5,409 nucleotides of DNA, taken from positions 1 to 5,409 of the forward strand of contig JADDPM010000128.1 of assembly GCA_016781885.1 (NCBI GenBank). Direction: 5' to 3'. Positions 1 to 5,203 of the stretch are shown piece after piece. This DNA comes from Rubrobacter sp. GTDB lineage: Bacteria > Actinomycetota > Rubrobacteria > Rubrobacterales > Rubrobacteraceae. The position numbers and the translations under genes are program-made. Within the stretch, counting starts at the first letter, position 1. Each line of letters starts with the position of its first letter. Below the pieces are notes generated by a model, which saw only the letters and a list, made by a program, of their open reading frames with translations, made no database searches and was not told where the DNA came from.

Positions 1-125
1 TCCGTCTTCGGCTTCCTGGTTCATGCCGGGACTCGGACGACGAGCGAGCACTCCCCAAGGGTGCCACTGTAGACTGTCGGAGGTTCGGCCGGAGCAAGCG
101 CGACGTGGCCGAGAGACGGAGAATG

Positions 126-131
126 AAAGGA
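126..131 (+). promoter_or_regulatory. Ribosome binding site deciding the SDR start
   Basis: AAAGGA lies 6 nt before ATG 138. The in-frame alternatives GTG 105 and ATG 123 have no comparable purine tract, so this site supports the shorter protein. Confidence 0.6.
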
Positions 132-137
132 CGCACC

Positions 138-851
138 ATGCTAGGAGGCAGAGTCATCCTCATCACCGGCGCCAACCGCGGGCTCGGCAGGGCCCTGGCG
201 CTCGCCTGCGCCGGAGAAGGCGCGAACCTCGTCATCAACTCCCGCGGCGAGTCCTCGCTGCATCCGGTCGCCGAAGAGGCCGAAGGGTCGGGCGCTGAAG
301 TGCTGGCGGTTGCGGCGGACGTATCGGTGAGAGCGGAGGTGGAGAAGCTCGTTGACGGCGCGGTCCGGCGCTTTGGCAGGATAGATGTGTTGGTCAACAA
401 CGCGGGGCTCCTGGGGCCTCGCGTAGCTATAGCAGAGTACCCGGAGGACGAGTGGCGACGGGTAATAGACGCCAACCTCACCGCCCCGTTCCTCCTCTCG
501 AAGGCAGCCATACCGTCTATGCCGGAGGGTGGTTCGATCATCAACGTCGTAAGTGGCGTCAGCGTCGAGGGACGGGCCGAGTGGGGCGCATACTCGGTCA
601 GTAAGTTCGGGGTGGAGGGCCTCACACAGATCCTCGCCGCCGAGCTAAAAGACCGCGGCATCCGCGCCAACGCCGTCGACCCGGGCGGCATGCGCACCGA
701 GATGCGCGCCGCCGCCTACCCCGACGAGGACCCCCAGACCCGCATCACGCCCGAAGAGAACACCGCCGTCTTCCTGTATCTGGCTTCAGATAAATCGGAG
801 GGCGTGACCGGAGAACGCTTCAAGGCGCAAGAGTTTCAGCGGACCGGCTGA
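138..851 (+). CDS. Short-chain dehydrogenase/reductase (SDR), classical type, NAD(P)-dependent
   Basis: Predicted cytoplasmic oxidoreductase of the classical SDR family; the substrate cannot be read from sequence. Counting from ATG 138 (237 aa): the Rossmann cofactor motif TGANRGLG is at residues 10-17, an acidic residue after beta-3 (AADV, Asp61) is at the usual adenine-contact place, NNAG is at 87-90, and the catalytic tetrad is Asn113, Ser139, Tyr152 and Lys156 (YSVSK). The PGG...T segment at 182-187 is the usual loop after beta-6. Arg36 at the end of beta-2 (NSRGES) favours NADP(H) over NAD, by family rule. Length is normal for the family. Start: GTG 105 and ATG 123 are in frame, but only ATG 138 has a good ribosome site (AAAGGA at 126-131, 6-nt gap) and it places the protein just before beta-1 as usual. 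It stands alone, convergent with the next gene. The family call is secure. Confidence 0.95.
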   Translation: MLGGRVILITGANRGLGRALALACAGEGANLVINSRGESSLHPVAEEAEGSGAEVLAVAADVSVRAEVEKLVDGAVRRFGRIDVLVNNAGLLGPRVAIAEYPEDEWRRVIDANLTAPFLLSKAAIPSMPEGGSIINVVSGVSVEGRAEWGAYSVSKFGVEGLTQILAAELKDRGIRANAVDPGGMRTEMRAAAYPDEDPQTRITPEENTAVFLYLASDKSEGVTGERFKAQEFQRTG

Positions 852-865
852 CCCTCCCACCTCGT

Positions 866-900
866 GGAGAGGCCCTGCGTCGGCTGGCGCGGGCCTCTTC
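866..900. terminator. Hairpin terminator between convergent genes
   Basis: AGAGGCCC (868-875) pairs with GGGCCTCT (891-898). After a single bulged T (876), GCG (877-879) pairs with CGC (888-890), leaving an 8-nt loop. A G-T wobble and a G-C pair extend the base to 866/900. It sits 15 nt after the SDR stop and 40 nt beyond the CAP stop, where the two transcripts converge. The U-tract is weak (TCTTCTCT after the stem on the plus strand), so termination may be partial; the position supports a shared terminator. Confidence 0.6.
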
Positions 901-939
901 TCTGCCTACCGGCCTAGCGTACTTCTTCTAACTAGCGGC

Positions 940-1500
940 TTATCGCATCCCGAAGTCGACGGTCCACATCGTCACGTTGTAGCCCTTGTAGTCCCCGTAG
1001 ACTGCGCCGATCCCGATCTGACGGAAGTTCTTGTTTAATATATTGGCCTTGTGGCCGGTGCTGTTCATCCACTGGCTGTGGACCTTGTCTGCCGAGGCCG
1101 TCCCGCTCGCGCTGTTGTAGGCGATGTTCTCGCCCACGGTCCAGTAACGGTTTGGCAGGGGCGTGTACCCATAGCGCTTGAGCCGGTTTGAGAAGGTCTC
1201 GCCATTATAGGAGTTGTGAGAGAAGTAATCCTTATCGATCATCTCCTTAGAATGAGCACGGGCCGCGTTTTGGAGAGCGGAATCAACGCAGAATTTCGAA
1301 AGTCCGTTGCTCACACGAGTTTGATTGTGCAGGTCCAGCGAGCGCTTCTCGGTATCGCTCAGGGTAATGGTTCCGCCGCTGCAGGTTGATACGGTGGCCG
1401 CCGCCTCCGCCTCCCTAGGGTCGGCCGCCGATACTCCAACGGCTGCCGTCAGTGCTAGAGCCATCGCCAGGAATAATATCGGTGTGTGCTTCTTTATCAT
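940..1500 (-). CDS. Secreted CAP (SCP/PR-1-like, YkwD-type) domain protein
   Basis: Predicted exported 186-aa protein. Residues 1-25 form a signal peptide: charged start IKKH, hydrophobic core about 7-22, likely cleavage after VSA (23-25). A short Ala/Glu-rich linker follows, and then one CAP domain from about residue 48 to the end. Family motifs seen: LHNQTR (57-62), a helix ending in YFSH with His95, VGENIA with Glu124, WMNSTGH with His150 followed by KANILN, IGIG (162-165), and a last strand WTVDFG (179-184). His95, Glu124 and His150 match the conserved CAP cavity residues. Cys40 and Cys71 could form a disulfide outside the cell. Bacterial CAP proteins are widespread, but their biochemical role is mostly unknown, so no reaction is assigned. 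Start: ATG is preceded by GAAGAGGGGG (1504-1513). Its base composition is clearly more AT-rich than the flanking genes. Single-gene transcription unit. Confidence 0.93.
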   Translation of the reverse strand: MIKKHTPILFLAMALALTAAVGVSAADPREAEAAATVSTCSGGTITLSDTEKRSLDLHNQTRVSNGLSKFCVDSALQNAARAHSKEMIDKDYFSHNSYNGETFSNRLKRYGYTPLPNRYWTVGENIAYNSASGTASADKVHSQWMNSTGHKANILNKNFRQIGIGAVYGDYKGYNVTMWTVDFGMR

Positions 1501-1503
1501 GAG

Positions 1504-1556
1504 CCCCCTCTTCTAACCTGTCTGCTTATCATAGTTATCGGTACAACCGAACAAAA
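1504..1556 (-). promoter_or_regulatory. Promoter and ribosome site of the CAP gene, with a palindrome in the spacer
   Basis: Read on the minus strand: TATGAT (1528-1533) matches five of six -10 bases. A -35-like element is poor: TTGTTC at 1549-1554 gives a 15-nt spacer, and TTTTGT at 1551-1556 gives 17. Between them lies TCGGTTGTACCGA (1538-1550), a 5-bp inverted repeat with a 3-nt centre that could hold an operator. A purine tract, GAAGAGGGGG (1504-1513), ends 3 nt before the start codon. The stretch is much more AT-rich than its surroundings. The -10 is reasonable; the operator is speculative. Confidence 0.45.
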
Positions 1557-1643
1557 ACTTTAATCACGCTCACATCGTCGCCTCTAGAGCTCGGGGGTGG
1601 CGATAGACACAAAGAGGATGAGATCTTCGGGAGGGCGAGATTA

Positions 1644-1669
1644 CTCTGCCGGAGCAGCCGGCTTTAGAG
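1644..1669 (-). terminator. Possible hairpin terminator after the membrane-protein pair
   Basis: GCCGG (1648-1652) and CCGGC (1658-1662) form a 5-bp stem with a 5-nt loop. CTCT (1644-1647) and AGAG (1666-1669) extend it across a 3-nt bulge. It starts a few bases beyond the stop codon of the upstream minus-strand gene and separates that gene from the CAP promoter. No U-tract follows, so it may instead only stabilise the 3' end. The remaining spacer, about 1557-1643, shows nothing else that I can support. Confidence 0.35.
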
Positions 1670-1672
1670 ACG

Positions 1673-2404
1673 CTACTTATTTATGGATCTTATAAAGGTG
1701 ATGATGAAGACGGCGGAGACGAGCATGAGGCCGCCGGCGGCGATGAGGCCGAGGCCGATGAAGATGATCGCTTCGGGGCTCGCCTGATCCCACGCGCCGG
1801 TAGCCCAGACGAAGGCGAAGAGCGAGGCGAAGAAGGTAAGGAGGATCAGGATCATGCCACCGGGCAGGTCCCGTATCTGGATGGCCGTCTTCTCCACGGC
1901 GTAGGGCAGGCGCCCCTTGGGGTATCCGGTACTGCGCACGTTCTCCAGAACCCCCCGAAACTCGGACTCGTCCACGAGCCCTACGACCCGCGAGAGGTAG
2001 TAAGCCTCCCTCGCAGACTTGCCTGCGCGTAGGAGTTCCAGGTAGTTACGCCTGTAGAGCTCGACCGCCCCGGAGTGGGGAGAGGCGAGCTGCTTCAGAA
2101 AGGCGTGCGTATCGAGGCGCGAGGTGTAGCGGCGGACCTCGTCACGAGAGGCGCGGTCCGGGCCGCTGCGGCGGCGCATGATCTCCGTTACCTCCATGAA
2201 GAACATCTCGCGGGAGAACTCAAGGGCGCTCTGGCGCTCGCGGCGTCTGGAGGAGATCTCCGTGCGTATGCCACGCGAACGGTACTCCTCACGCCTCAGA
2301 CGGTAGACGTGATCCTGGTAGAAGTCCCGTTCGGGCAACGACGACGCGTAGTCGCGTAGCCGGTATGCCTCTTCGAGCGTCTTTGGGATCCTGCGTTCTT
2401 CCAT
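1673..2404 (-). CDS. Hypothetical membrane protein, charged helical body plus two C-terminal TM helices
   Basis: I do not recognise a named family. From ATG 2404 the protein has 243 aa. Residues 1 to about 180 are hydrophilic and rich in Arg, Glu and Tyr, with several predicted amphipathic helices and no clear catalytic motif. Two hydrophobic segments follow, about 182-204 (GGMILILLTFFASLF...) and about 211-238 (AIIFIGLGLIAAGG...), joined by a short acidic loop, and the tail is SINK. The hairpin topology would leave the large N-terminal part and the short tail on the same side, probably the cytoplasm given the Arg-rich body. Start: an in-frame GTG at 2465-2467 adds 21 residues (264 aa) and would leave only 14 nt after the gene upstream; ATG 2404 has a close GAGGGG and begins at MEERR, where the sequence starts to look protein-like. 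Probably co-transcribed with the 2482-3009 gene. Confidence 0.75.
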   Translation of the reverse strand: MEERRIPKTLEEAYRLRDYASSLPERDFYQDHVYRLRREEYRSRGIRTEISSRRRERQSALEFSREMFFMEVTEIMRRRSGPDRASRDEVRRYTSRLDTHAFLKQLASPHSGAVELYRRNYLELLRAGKSAREAYYLSRVVGLVDESEFRGVLENVRSTGYPKGRLPYAVEKTAIQIRDLPGGMILILLTFFASLFAFVWATGAWDQASPEAIIFIGLGLIAAGGLMLVSAVFIITFIRSINK

Positions 2405-2481
2405 ACCCCTCGGTGTGCCTGAACTCCTACCAGCCGCCAACCCGTCCCGGGAACAGAATGATACCACGCACGGCCCCGACT

Positions 2482-3009
2482 CTACCCCCTGGGCTCTCCC
2501 GCCGCATCCTCTTCACCCGGCTCCCAGAGCGCGTAGAAGATACCCCCGCCCCTAACCCGAACGTCCAGGTGCCCGCCCTCGGCCAACTCCTTGAGCATCC
2601 TGTCAACCTCCGCCACGGTAAGCGAAGTCTCCATCGCCGCCCGGGCCGGCGTCAACTCGCCTTGATCTTTGAGCGCCCTAAGCAACTCGTGCTCCTTGCC
2701 GTTGGCCGCGGAAGGCTCGTTCGTGCCCTCGGAGAGTCCCGCGATCCCGCGTACCAACAGGCCGAACGCGGGGAAGATCGTCCATCCGAAGACGAAGATG
2801 AGCCACCAGAGGGAAGAGAACAAGGTCAGCACCACAACACCGGCCACGGCCACCGGGATCAGGACTGCCAGCGAAGCAGTCACCTGGGCCTTCGGGCTCA
2901 TCTTATCTACATCCAGGCCGAAGAAGGCGTCGGGGCCGCCACCATGGTTAGTCCCCTGCGGATGGCGTCCGCGACGGGGTTCTAGCTCCTGATCCGGTCT
3001 CCTGTCCAT
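2482..3009 (-). CDS. Two-TM membrane protein with C-terminal winged-helix-like domain
   Basis: From ATG 3009 the protein has 175 aa. A Gly/Pro/Arg-rich N-terminus (about 1-38) is followed by two TM helices, about 40-62 and 65-89, the second with a WWLIFVFGW aromatic cluster. A short polar linker leads to a domain at about 105-162 laid out like a winged helix: HELLRALKDQGELTPARAA, then a recognition-like helix TVAEVDRMLKELAEGG, then a two-strand wing HLDVRVRGGGIFYAL. In actinobacteria and related phyla such small tails occur on 2-TM proteins of unknown role; whether this one binds DNA is not shown. Start: ATG 3048 would add 13 residues, but those codons are AT-rich at third positions and carry a TGTTATATT promoter-like element. 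ATG 3009 has AGGG about 9 nt upstream. Lies 5' of, and probably in one transcript with, the next minus-strand gene. Confidence 0.75.
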   Translation of the reverse strand: MDRRPDQELEPRRGRHPQGTNHGGGPDAFFGLDVDKMSPKAQVTASLAVLIPVAVAGVVVLTLFSSLWWLIFVFGWTIFPAFGLLVRGIAGLSEGTNEPSAANGKEHELLRALKDQGELTPARAAMETSLTVAEVDRMLKELAEGGHLDVRVRGGGIFYALWEPGEEDAAGEPRG

Positions 3010-3028
3010 AGGCATCATCCCTGACACA

Positions 3029-3037
3029 AATATAACA
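3029..3037 (-). promoter_or_regulatory. Extended -10 promoter for the membrane-protein pair
   Basis: On the minus strand the sequence reads TGTTATATT, which fits TGn followed by a five-of-six -10 hexamer. No good -35 is seen 16-18 nt upstream, which extended -10 promoters tolerate. A start point near 3022 would give a leader of about 13 nt to ATG 3009. This would exclude the ATG at 3048 as the translation start. Confidence 0.4.
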
Positions 3038-3108
3038 GCAACCTTCATAACGAGCTACGTCCCGGCCGCACGCCGCGTGGAAGATGCTAACCTGTCCAGG
3101 GAGAGAAT

Positions 3109-3113
3109 GGAGG
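3109..3113 (+). promoter_or_regulatory. Ribosome binding site deciding the M20 peptidase start
   Basis: GGAGG lies 9 nt before ATG 3123. The in-frame ATG at 3084 has only a purine run touching the codon (GGAAG), which is too close to serve. A weak TGcTAACCT (3085-3093) could be an extended -10 for this gene, but no -35 accompanies it. Confidence 0.65.
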
Positions 3114-3122
3114 ACTGCGCGG

Positions 3123-4499
3123 ATGGACTTGAGAGAGAGGGTAGATAGCTCGAAAGAAAACCTCCTGGAGGAGCTGAAGGAGTTCTTGAGGATGCCGTCA
3201 ATCTCGGCGCGGGCTGGTGATGAGGGCGGCTTCCGCGAATGTGCCGAATGGGTCCGGTCGAAGCTCGAAGAGGCGGGGGCCGAGGCGCGTATCCTTGAGA
3301 CGGACGGGCATCCGGTGGTGTACGCGGAGATCGGGAGCGGCGAGAAGACGCTCCTCTCCTACGGCCACTACGACGTGCAGCCGCCCGAGCCGCTGGAGCT
3401 GTGGGAGAGCGACCCGTTCGAGCCCACGATTCGGGACGGCGCCCTGTACGCCCGCGGCGTGGCCGACGACAAGGGCGACGTGATGGCCCGCATCCAGGCG
3501 CTCCGCCTCTACCAGGAGGAGCACGGTACGCTCCCGTTCAGGCTCAAGTTCTTTATCGAGGGTGAGGAGGAGATCGGGAGCCCCAACCTCGCCCCCTTCG
3601 TGCGGAGCAACTCCAAGCTTCTACAGGCCGATGCCTGCCTGTGGGAGGGCTCGATGAAGGACGAAGCGGGACATCCCGTGATCTTCTGCGGCACGAAGGG
3701 GTTGGCCTACGTCGAGCTCAGGGCCCACGGTGCCTCTCACGACCTGCACAGCATGTACGGAGGGATAGCGCCGAGCCCAGCGTGGCGCCTGGTTCAGGCT
3801 CTACGGACCATCAAGGATGAGCATGGGGAGATCACTTTAGACGGCTTCGAGGAGCTTATAGAACCGCCCTCGGAGAAGGACCTGGAAGCTATAAGCCGCA
3901 TCCCCTTCGACGATGCGGCGTTGCGCAAGTCCTGGGGCGTGGAGGCCCTGGACCGGTACCTAACCGGCGAGGACGCCCTGCGCGAGATGCTCCTGCGCCC
4001 GACGGCGAACATCGCGGGCATCATGTCCGGCTACACGGGGCCCGGCTCAAAGACCATCGTCCCCTCGGAGGCGTTCGTGAAGATGGACTTCCGGCTCGTC
4101 CCGGGCCAGAGCCCGGGGCCGGTGGTAGAGCTGATCCGGGCTCACCTCAAGAGTCGCGGCTTCGACGATGTCGAAGTCGTAGACCTGCACGGGGTCGAGG
4201 CGGCGAAGACACCAGTTGACTCGCCCGTGGTCCGTACATCAGTCGAGACGTGGAGAGACCTCGGGCGCGAGGATGCAGTCGTCTACCCGACAATCGGGGG
4301 GAGCGGCCCGACCTCGCTCATCGCCACCGAGCTCGGGATACCGACCGTGATGACCGGCAACGTGGCGCACGCGGGGAGCCGCATTCACTCCCCCAACGAG
4401 TCGGCCCGTCTGGAGGACTACTTCGAGGCCATCCGCTACTTCACCCGCTTCTTTGAGAGGTTCCAAAGTGGGTCGGCGCGTGGAGGAGGAGGTGAATAG
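3123..4499 (+). CDS. M20-family metallopeptidase (dipeptidase/carnosinase-like)
   Basis: Predicted cytoplasmic di-zinc (or di-metal) hydrolase that cleaves dipeptides or similar amide-linked amino acid derivatives. From ATG 3123 it has 458 aa, normal for M20 dipeptidases. Catalytic-domain motifs: GHYDVQP with metal ligand His82 and Asp84; RGVADDKG with the bridging Asp in 115-116; EGEEEIGS with Glu149 as likely catalytic base and Glu150 as ligand; LWEGS with Glu175 where many dipeptidases have Asp; and HSPNE with the last ligand His422. The inserted dimerisation (lid) domain runs from about 190 to 350 and carries DLHS with His209, which in carnosinase-type dimers reaches into the partner's active site, and DFRLVP with Arg323. 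GGSGPT (392-397) is the usual substrate-carboxylate loop. No signal peptide. The Gly-rich end GGGGE is encoded by the left part of the hairpin described at 4464-4522. Exact substrate not predictable. Confidence 0.95.
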   Translation: MDLRERVDSSKENLLEELKEFLRMPSISARAGDEGGFRECAEWVRSKLEEAGAEARILETDGHPVVYAEIGSGEKTLLSYGHYDVQPPEPLELWESDPFEPTIRDGALYARGVADDKGDVMARIQALRLYQEEHGTLPFRLKFFIEGEEEIGSPNLAPFVRSNSKLLQADACLWEGSMKDEAGHPVIFCGTKGLAYVELRAHGASHDLHSMYGGIAPSPAWRLVQALRTIKDEHGEITLDGFEELIEPPSEKDLEAISRIPFDDAALRKSWGVEALDRYLTGEDALREMLLRPTANIAGIMSGYTGPGSKTIVPSEAFVKMDFRLVPGQSPGPVVELIRAHLKSRGFDDVEVVDLHGVEAAKTPVDSPVVRTSVETWRDLGREDAVVYPTIGGSGPTSLIATELGIPTVMTGNVAHAGSRIHSPNESARLEDYFEAIRYFTRFFERFQSGSARGGGGE

Positions 4500-4522
4500 G
4501 ACAATGCGCCGAGCCCACTTTG
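4464..4522 (+). repeat. Long inverted repeat / RNA hairpin across the end of the M20 gene
   Basis: CAAAGTGGGTCGGCGC (4464-4479) pairs with GCGCCGAGCCCACTTTG (4506-4522): sixteen base pairs with one bulged base. The 26-nt loop (4480-4505) contains the purine run GGAGGAGGAGG (4482-4492), the peptidase stop codon (4497-4499) and the first two bases of an ATG at 4504. Such a stem is far longer than chance would give in a short interval. It could be a 3'-end stabiliser, an attenuator or translational switch, or a terminator with an odd large loop. No U-tract follows, so a classic terminator is less likely. Confidence 0.7.
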
Positions 4523-4530
4523 TAGCTTGA
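4504..4530 (+). other. Possible leader mini-ORF (8 codons) overlapping the next gene's start
   Basis: ATG 4504 opens MRRAHFVA and stops at TGA 4528-4530. The tract GGAGGAGGAGG ends 11 nt before the ATG, a strong but slightly distant Shine-Dalgarno. The stop overlaps the TTG start of the following gene as TTGA, the arrangement seen in translationally coupled genes. The same frame is open further back from GTG 4480. Too short to call a gene from sequence alone. Confidence 0.25.
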
Positions 4531-5120
4531 CGGAGAAGGCGGAGAGGAAGGGGCTCGACCTACCGGAGCGTGTAAGGCGCAGCCTCGCGTCGGCGGTAAA
4601 GGAGCGGGGCGTGCAGGCGCGCATGGTCTCCACCCAGGGCCATGAGTCGATGCGCCCGCCGCAGGGTCACGTGGTAGTCGCGGCGACGAAGGAGGAGATC
4701 GAGGGGATAAGAGGACCGGCCCTCATCGTGCGCAGGCTGGAGTTCTACAAGACCCGTTATGGTCCCGTCGTCCGCCTCGCCTTGAGCCTCTACCCCCAAA
4801 GTAGAAGCGGCGAACCGTTCAGCGCCGCAACGCTCCTCAACATAAGCCAGGTCAGCGGCGACGCGGCGCTCACGGGCCTGGGGCGCCAGAAGGCGCTCTT
4901 CGTTCACTTCTATTACGTCGAGGACGACGACCTCTCCTACGCCTTCTCAAAGGAGTTGAGCAACGCGCCCGAGCAGCGGCGAGAAGCGAAGAAGATACTC
5001 AAGATGGCCCGCGACGCCTACACACAGACGCCGGAGGAGTGCCGGAGCTTCCGGTGGGCGGTCGGCCTCGCGGAGAGGCAGTTCGAGTTGCCTGTACCTG
5101 CACCTGAAGACGAGGCATAG
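4527..5120 (+). CDS. Hypothetical protein, soluble, unknown family
   Basis: I do not recognise this protein (up to 197 aa). It is soluble, without signal peptide or TM helix, mixed alpha/beta. A strand-rich middle (about 45-130: HVVVAATKEEIEG, PALIVRRLEFY, VVRLALSLYP) is followed by a helical, charged C-terminal part (about 138-185) and an acidic, Pro-rich tail. No catalytic motif stands out. Start is uncertain. TTG 4527 has no ribosome site of its own and would need coupling to upstream translation. GTG 4611 has a consensus AAAGGAG (4598-4604) at 6 nt and gives 169 aa; ATG 4623 is 12 nt further on. The codons between 4527 and 4611 have the same G/C-rich third positions as the rest, which favours the longer form. 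It follows the M20 gene closely and lies in the same frame across that gene's TAG. Confidence 0.75.
   Translation: MTEKAERKGLDLPERVRRSLASAVKERGVQARMVSTQGHESMRPPQGHVVVAATKEEIEGIRGPALIVRRLEFYKTRYGPVVRLALSLYPQSRSGEPFSAATLLNISQVSGDAALTGLGRQKALFVHFYYVEDDDLSYAFSKELSNAPEQRREAKKILKMARDAYTQTPEECRSFRWAVGLAERQFELPVPAPEDEA
4598..4604 (+). promoter_or_regulatory. Consensus ribosome site supporting an internal start
   Basis: AAAGGAG lies 6 nt before GTG 4611, inside the longer reading frame that begins at TTG 4527. It is the best-spaced Shine-Dalgarno for this gene and may mark the true start or a second, shorter product. Confidence 0.4.
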
Positions 5121-5203
5121 TCTTTCACGCCAAGTCCGCGTATACTTCGGCCGTGTTGATGGGGAGGACGTCGAAAGATTTCGTAGGCAAGATCAGTGAG
5201 GCC
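5121..5203. other. Short convergent intergenic stretch
   Basis: TCTTTCACG (5121-5129) can pair with CGT-C-GAAAGA (5169-5178), one bulged base, but the loop of about 39 nt makes this a weak terminator candidate. TATACT (5141-5146) resembles a -10 hexamer placed 6 nt before GTG 5153, a layout that fits leaderless genes in actinobacteria. The plus-strand frame from there stays open to the window end but reads less like protein than the minus-strand frame opposite it. Confidence 0.3.

Noticed and set aside
1..72. Open plus frame from the window edge to TAG at 70-72, and a minus-strand ATG at 22-24
   Set aside because: Only 23 codons and 8 codons respectively are visible, neither with a ribosome site or recognisable sequence. 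The stretch 1-125 is left without a call; no good promoter for the SDR gene is seen there either, only a weak TAGACT at 70-75.
23..298. Plus-strand frame overlapping the SDR N-terminus
   Set aside because: Arg/His-rich translation without family features, in a different frame from a gene with a complete SDR motif set; a shadow.
2365..2985. Long plus-strand frame opposite the winged-helix membrane protein
   Set aside because: Its translation is Pro/Arg/Gln/His-rich and low-complexity, while the opposite strand shows two TM helices and a folded domain; antisense shadow.
4527..4532. TTGACG as a -35 promoter element
   Set aside because: It matches five of six -35 bases, but no -10-like hexamer lies 15-19 nt downstream, and the bases fall in coding-like sequence.
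4560..4907. Minus-strand frame opposite the hypothetical gene
   Set aside because: Arg/Ala/Leu-rich translation without structure-like pattern or ribosome site; antisense shadow.
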